From: Aphodoplasma sp045592745
Lineage (GTDB): Bacteria > Bacillota > Clostridia > UBA1381 > UMGS1253
Assembly (NCBI GenBank): GCA_045592745.1
Contig: JAZNVH010000025.1
Span: 124,001-188,000 of the forward strand
Direction of reading: 5' to 3'
Length of the DNA: 64,000 nucleotides
The notes beneath the pieces were generated by a model. The model was not told the DNA's origin, did no database searches, and saw only the letters and a list, made by a program, of their open reading frames with translations. The position numbers and the translations under genes were made by a program. This document shows positions 61,968-64,000 of this stretch, piece after piece; positions within the stretch are counted from its first letter, which is position 1; each line of letters starts with the position of its first letter.

Positions 61968-63602
61968 TTAATTTTTTATCTGTGATTCGACAAGACTCTC
62001 ACCACAATAAATCTCACGAAGCTTCGGCTTTTCAATTTTACCGGTAGGATTACGAGGAACGTCTGCAAATATAACCTTGTGAGGTCTTTTATATCTTGGT
62101 AAATCAAGGCAAAAATCATTTACCTCTTCTTCTGTCATTTCGCAGTCCTCTTTTACCTCAATAACAGCTGCAGTAATTTCGCCAAGTCTTTTATCCGGCA
62201 AACCGATAACAGCTACGTCCTTTATTTTTGAGCAGCTGCGTAAAAAGTCCTCAATCTGTACAGGATAGATATTCTCTCCTCCCGATATGATTACGTCCTT
62301 CTTTCTGTCAACAAGATAGATAAAGCCATCTTCATCCTCTCTTGCCATATCACCCGTAAAGAGCCATCCGTCATCCAAGACCTCTGCAGTTGCTTTTTCA
62401 TCATTAAAATAGCACTCCATTACTCCGTCGCCTTTAACTGCAAGCTCACCTACATCACCTTTTTTAACCGTGTTACGATACTCGTCAACAATCTTGACCT
62501 CCCAGCCATAACCTGCTTTTCCTATTGCACCAACCTTGTGAATATTTTCAACACCAAGATGCACACAACCTGGGCCTATAGACTCACTAAGACCATAGTT
62601 TGTATCATAAGCATGATTTGGAAAACGCTGTTTCCAACGTTTGATAAGGCTTGGTGGAACAGGCTGCGCTCCAATATGCATAAGTCTCCATTGCTCAAGC
62701 TCATAATCTTCAATTTTGATTTCCCCACGGTCTATCGCATCAAGAATATCCTGTGCCCACGGAACCAAAAGCCATACAATTGTGCACTTTTCTTCCGAAA
62801 TGGTTCTTATAATCCATTCCGGCTTTACACCCTTTAACAAAACTGCCTTGCTACCCGAAATAAGACTTCCAAACCAATGCATTTTTGCACCTGTATGATA
62901 AAGTGGCGGAATACACAAAAACACATCGTCACGGCTTTGACCATGATGATTTTGCTCAACACGGCATGAATGTATAAGGCTTCTGTGCTTATGCACAATA
63001 GCTTTTGGAAATCCCGTAGTTCCGGAAGAAAAATAAATCGCCGCATCATCATCTTCTGCAAGAGGAATTTCTGGACATCTCGCAGTGCAATATGTAACAA
63101 GCTTATCATAGCTTTCAGCAAATGTAGGGCAATCCTCGCCAAGATAGAAGGTATATCGTACATTCTTCATCTTGTTTTCAACTGCTTCAACTCTGCCAGT
63201 AAATTCAGGCCCGAATATCAGCACATCTGCCTGTGCAAGATTAACGCAGTACGCAATTTCGTCAGCAGTATAACGATAGTTAAGTGGAACAGCCATTGCA
63301 CCCGCCTTTAATATTCCAAAATAAATTGGAAGCCATTCAAGACAATTCATAAGCAGTATGGCAACCTTGTCACCCTTTTTTATGCCACGACTAAGCAACA
63401 GATTTGCAAATCTGTTTGCCTTTTTATCAAATTCACTCCATGTTATCTGTGTGCGAAATGCTTCTTTGTTACTTGTTTCAATAAGGGCATATTCCTTCCA
63501 TGTAAGACGTTTTCCCTCGCCCATCGGCGGATTAATCTCAACAAGGCTAACCTCGTCTGCGTACAATCTCGCGTTTTTTTCAAGCAATTCTGTAATTACC
63601 AT
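61968..63602 (-). CDS. AMP-forming acyl-CoA ligase
   Basis: 544-residue ANL-family enzyme. IYFSSGTTGFPKAIVHKHRS is the P-loop-like A3 motif, NYGLSESIG the A5, TGDMAREDEDGFIYLVDRKK the A7-A8 region, and NPTGKIEKPKL carries the catalytic Lys. It should activate a carboxylic acid with ATP and CoA. With iorAB downstream, an aryl acid is a plausible substrate, but medium-chain or carnitine-like acids cannot be excluded. SD AAGGTGAG precedes the ATG. Confidence 0.88.
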   Translation of the reverse strand: MVITELLEKNARLYADEVSLVEINPPMGEGKRLTWKEYALIETSNKEAFRTQITWSEFDKKANRFANLLLSRGIKKGDKVAILLMNCLEWLPIYFGILKAGAMAVPLNYRYTADEIAYCVNLAQADVLIFGPEFTGRVEAVENKMKNVRYTFYLGEDCPTFAESYDKLVTYCTARCPEIPLAEDDDAAIYFSSGTTGFPKAIVHKHRSLIHSCRVEQNHHGQSRDDVFLCIPPLYHTGAKMHWFGSLISGSKAVLLKGVKPEWIIRTISEEKCTIVWLLVPWAQDILDAIDRGEIKIEDYELEQWRLMHIGAQPVPPSLIKRWKQRFPNHAYDTNYGLSESIGPGCVHLGVENIHKVGAIGKAGYGWEVKIVDEYRNTVKKGDVGELAVKGDGVMECYFNDEKATAEVLDDGWLFTGDMAREDEDGFIYLVDRKKDVIISGGENIYPVQIEDFLRSCSKIKDVAVIGLPDKRLGEITAAVIEVKEDCEMTEEEVNDFCLDLPRYKRPHKVIFADVPRNPTGKIEKPKLREIYCGESLVESQIKN

Positions 63603-63626
63603 CTTATCTCACCTTTATTTTATATT

Positions 63627-63999
63627 TTAAGCACCAAGGCTTTCCTTTTTATTTACGCTTACCTTTTCTTCATAACATGCAAATGCACCATCTACAAACT
63701 CACTATCAGGCTTCTTTGTAAATATGCTTACCACCGGAACAATCACAAGTCCTGCAAGCATTGCAATAACACCGCAATTAATTGGTGATTGCATAATAGT
63801 CGGGAACGAGCTTCTGAAAAGCATATTCAAAACCATTATACCCGCTCCAAAGATAAAACTTGCCCACACTGATGCCTTTGTTGCTTTCTTAGAATACAAG
63901 CCATACAAGAACGGAGCAAGAAATGCACCCGCAAGTGCCCCCCATGATATGCCCATCATATCAGCAATCGCACTGAGCTTATCTTTGTTAAGTGCAATG
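63627..63999 (-). CDS. Sodium:solute symporter (SSS), C-terminal fragment
   Basis: The gene enters from the right edge; 123 codons are visible, running to the TAA at 63627. LNKDKLSAIADMMGISWGALAGAFLAPFLYG and the following hydrophobic spans resemble the last membrane helices of SSS-family transporters (PutP/PanF type). The acyl-CoA ligase starts 24 bases beyond it, so the transporter probably brings in that enzyme's acid or another Na+-coupled solute. Confidence 0.75.
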   Translation of the reverse strand, partial: IALNKDKLSAIADMMGISWGALAGAFLAPFLYGLYSKKATKASVWASFIFGAGIMVLNMLFRSSFPTIMQSPINCGVIAMLAGLVIVPVVSIFTKKPDSEFVDGAFACYEEKVSVNKKESLGA

Positions 64000-64000
64000 T

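Noticed and set aside
1..64000. CRISPR arrays, tRNA or rRNA genes, insertion sequences, phage genes
   Set aside because: No regular repeat-spacer pattern, cloverleaf-like sequence, transposase or integrase was found in the bases or frames.

Overview
The window is a low-GC bacterial chromosome segment, densely packed with genes and rich in canonical sigma-A promoters, SD-led starts and intrinsic terminators. The gene orders thrS-rplU-rpmA-obg-yhbY-nadD-yqeK-rsfS-leuS, asp23-fakA-recG, tig-clpP-clpX-lon-engB, xseA-xseB-ispA and tsaE-tsaB are typical of Firmicutes. An alpha/beta-type SASP gene, a YtxC-like sporulation gene, IreB, indolepyruvate:ferredoxin oxidoreductase and a tandem glycine riboswitch point to an anaerobic, endospore-forming member of class Clostridia. 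L27 starts directly at MAHKKG and no prp gene is present, which I associate from memory with Oscillospiraceae-like lineages. I cannot name the species. I saw no phage, insertion sequence, CRISPR array, rRNA or tRNA.

Layout. 1-6837 (+): end of thrS, then ribosomal proteins L21/L27 behind a structured leader, Obg, YhbY, NadD, YqeK, RsfS and LeuS. 6885-17961 (-): a YihY membrane protein and a spore SASP, the RecG/FakA/Asp23 group, and RmuC/GpsA/PlsY/Der/DUF512 (stress, phospholipid and ribosome-assembly housekeeping). 18151-38456 (+): CPBP protease, SLC13-type permease, iron alcohol dehydrogenase, PyrE, NadE, PcrA, PncB, a phosphoesterase, the Tig-ClpP-ClpX-Lon-EngB proteostasis group, then HisS and AspS. 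38605-49009 (-): YtxC, a DUF6873-like protein, IreB, PAP2-like, IspA, XseB/XseA, NusB, RpiB, TsaB/TsaE, formate-THF ligase, an aldose epimerase, a small membrane protein and a truncated PfkB kinase remnant. Between DUF6873 and ireB lies a probable plus-strand small RNA whose terminator loop carries an anti-Shine-Dalgarno sequence.

49281-57630 (+) is the most unusual part. It is a tight seven-gene operon (malic enzyme, GlcN6P-deaminase-like protein, creatininase-family hydrolase, Gfo/Idh/MocA dehydrogenase, a rearranged dihydropyrimidine-dehydrogenase-like fusion, mannonate-oxidoreductase-like SDR, Ldh2-family dehydrogenase) with its own promoter and terminator. I know no described pathway with this gene set. 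It looks like oxidation and ring opening of a sugar, cyclitol or sugar-acid substrate. Three NAD biosynthesis genes (nadD, nadE, pncB) also fall in the window.

57728-64000 (-): a Na+:alanine/glycine symporter controlled by a tandem glycine riboswitch, IorB/IorA behind a promoter overlapped by a 41-bp palindrome, an acyl-CoA ligase and the end of a Na+:solute symporter. Together these suggest amino-acid fermentation through 2-oxoacids. The only gap over 300 bases (59243-59574) holds the riboswitch, its terminator and a consensus promoter.
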